Assembly: GCA_022561875.1 (NCBI GenBank)
Contig: JADFQJ010000004.1
Location: 1-64,000 of the forward strand
DNA from: Bacteroidota bacterium
GTDB taxonomy: Bacteria; Bacteroidota; Bacteroidia; Bacteroidales; VadinHA17
Length of the DNA: 64,000 bases
Reading direction: 5' to 3'
The stretch's first letter is position 1. Every line of letters begins with the position of its first letter. Of the stretch, positions 63,335 to 64,000 are shown in pieces. Both the position numbers and the translations under genes were made by a program. The notes beneath the pieces are model-generated. The model saw only the letters and a list, made by a program, of their open reading frames with translations, had not been told where the DNA came from and made no database searches.

Positions 63335-63442
63335 AAAGGTTCGAGTGTTTACCCTGGTTAAATGTTGTTTAAATCTTTGAAAAATACATAAAAATATTTT
63401 AATACCTTTATTAAGCCGGATTTATTGTATTTGTCAGTTGAT

Positions 63443-64000
63443 ATGAATTTTTTTATTTTAGTAAGAAAAGGAAAACCTATGACCAGAAATCTTATAATTC
63501 CATTAATCGCCTTAATCCTGTTCCTTTCTGTTTATATTCCGGTGAAAGATAATTTATCTAATCCTCTTTCGCCTGATCCAAATACCAGGACCGATACTTT
63601 TGATGTAGTTCATTACACTATTAGTCTGACAGTACCTGATATAAAGGATGAACAGGTCTATGGGATAGTCGATTTGCAGATTCACCCCCTGATAAATGAT
63701 ATAGATACTATTACCCTCGATCTGTTTGGGTTCAGTGTGGATTCTATATGGATAGAGAATGAAACGATCCACGGTTTTTCTTATGACGGCAGGCTTATAA
63801 GAGTTCCGGTCAGGGATGAAATACAATCAAAATCTTCGGTGGTTTTATCTGTGTTTTATCATGGTACTCCGTCCAGAGACCCGGCTTGGGGAGGGTTTTA
63901 TTTTAAAGATAATGTAGCTTATAATATGGGTGTTGGAATGAGATCTTATCCGCACGGAGTAGGGCGGTACTGGTATCCTTGTGTTGACAACTTTGTCGAC
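63443..64000 (+). CDS. M1-family metallopeptidase (aminopeptidase N-like), N-terminal part
   Basis: I translated this by hand because it runs off the window and is absent from the ORF track. From the ATG at 63443 (an in-frame alternative lies at 63479) the frame stays open to the end. A hydrophobic export signal (LIIPLIALILFLSVYI) is followed by FDVVHYTISLTV, VYGIVDLQIHPL and further β-strands, then GVGRYWYPCVDNF, as in the N-terminal β-domain of M1 peptidases such as aminopeptidase N. The catalytic HExxH lies beyond the window, so activity cannot be confirmed. Confidence 0.8.
   Translation, partial: MNFFILVRKGKPMTRNLIIPLIALILFLSVYIPVKDNLSNPLSPDPNTRTDTFDVVHYTISLTVPDIKDEQVYGIVDLQIHPLINDIDTITLDLFGFSVDSIWIENETIHGFSYDGRLIRVPVRDEIQSKSSVVLSVFYHGTPSRDPAWGGFYFKDNVAYNMGVGMRSYPHGVGRYWYPCVDNFVD

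Overview
The window looks like a chromosomal segment of a Bacteroidota (Bacteroidetes) species, probably from a Bacteroidales/Marinilabiliales-like marine or anaerobic lineage. This rests on several signs. There is a very large secreted protein with SprB repeats and a type IX secretion (T9SS) C-terminal sorting domain. A one-component β-propeller/Y_Y_Y/SpoIIE regulator is present, and the succinate dehydrogenase/fumarate reductase is of the three-gene b558 type. Members of DUF2723, CPBP and YfhO are present. Several genes have Bacteroidota-style TAnnTTTG -7 promoter boxes and few have Shine-Dalgarno sequences. The DNA is AT-rich and most genes are ordinary chromosomal housekeeping genes.

Layout. 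1-7 kb is a surface-polysaccharide region: a partial YfhO-like membrane protein, a GT4 glycosyltransferase, one truncated and one intact SAM methyltransferase, a Wzx-like flippase, a WecB-type UDP-GlcNAc 2-epimerase and a second glycosyltransferase. 7-13.3 kb holds glyS, nadB, dusB, a CPBP protease and a conserved hypothetical gene. 13.8-19 kb has aminopeptidase P and the sdhCAB operon; it is littered with intergenic repeats, one of them lying between sdhA and sdhB. 19.4-30.4 kb has a 1,100-residue sensor/phosphatase and a 2,517-residue T9SS protein separated by a perfect 16-bp hairpin terminator. 30.6-38.5 kb has an S41 protease/dCMP deaminase pair, a decayed RecG-like regulator remnant next to tRNA-Leu(CAA), an ALDH7-family dehydrogenase, dxs and an OmpA-family lipoprotein. 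38.8-42.5 kb has a radical SAM/SPASM protein and a penicillin-acylase-family hydrolase. 42.5-46.9 kb is the conserved translation cluster rplM-rpsI-rpsB-tsf-pyrH-frr on the minus strand. 47.1-57 kb, on the plus strand, has an O-antigen-ligase-like protein, guanine deaminase, an Aag-type DNA glycosylase, a predicted outer-membrane protein, a DUF2723 (GT117/TMEM260-like) glycosyltransferase, a NodB deacetylase, purD and a multispan membrane protein. 57-63.3 kb is a minus-strand operon: SDR oxidoreductase, EEP hydrolase, a large ABC exporter-like protein, a lipoprotein and a small secreted protein. The window ends in a partial M1-type aminopeptidase.

No phage, insertion sequence, CRISPR or complete defence system is visible. 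The most noteworthy observations are: the ABC gene read in three pieces, with one -1 and one +1 discontinuity; the four near-duplicate β-helix modules of the giant T9SS protein; at least three families of short interspersed intergenic repeats, some inside operons, sharing a recurring TTAGGCAC motif; and the regulator remnant beside the tRNA gene.
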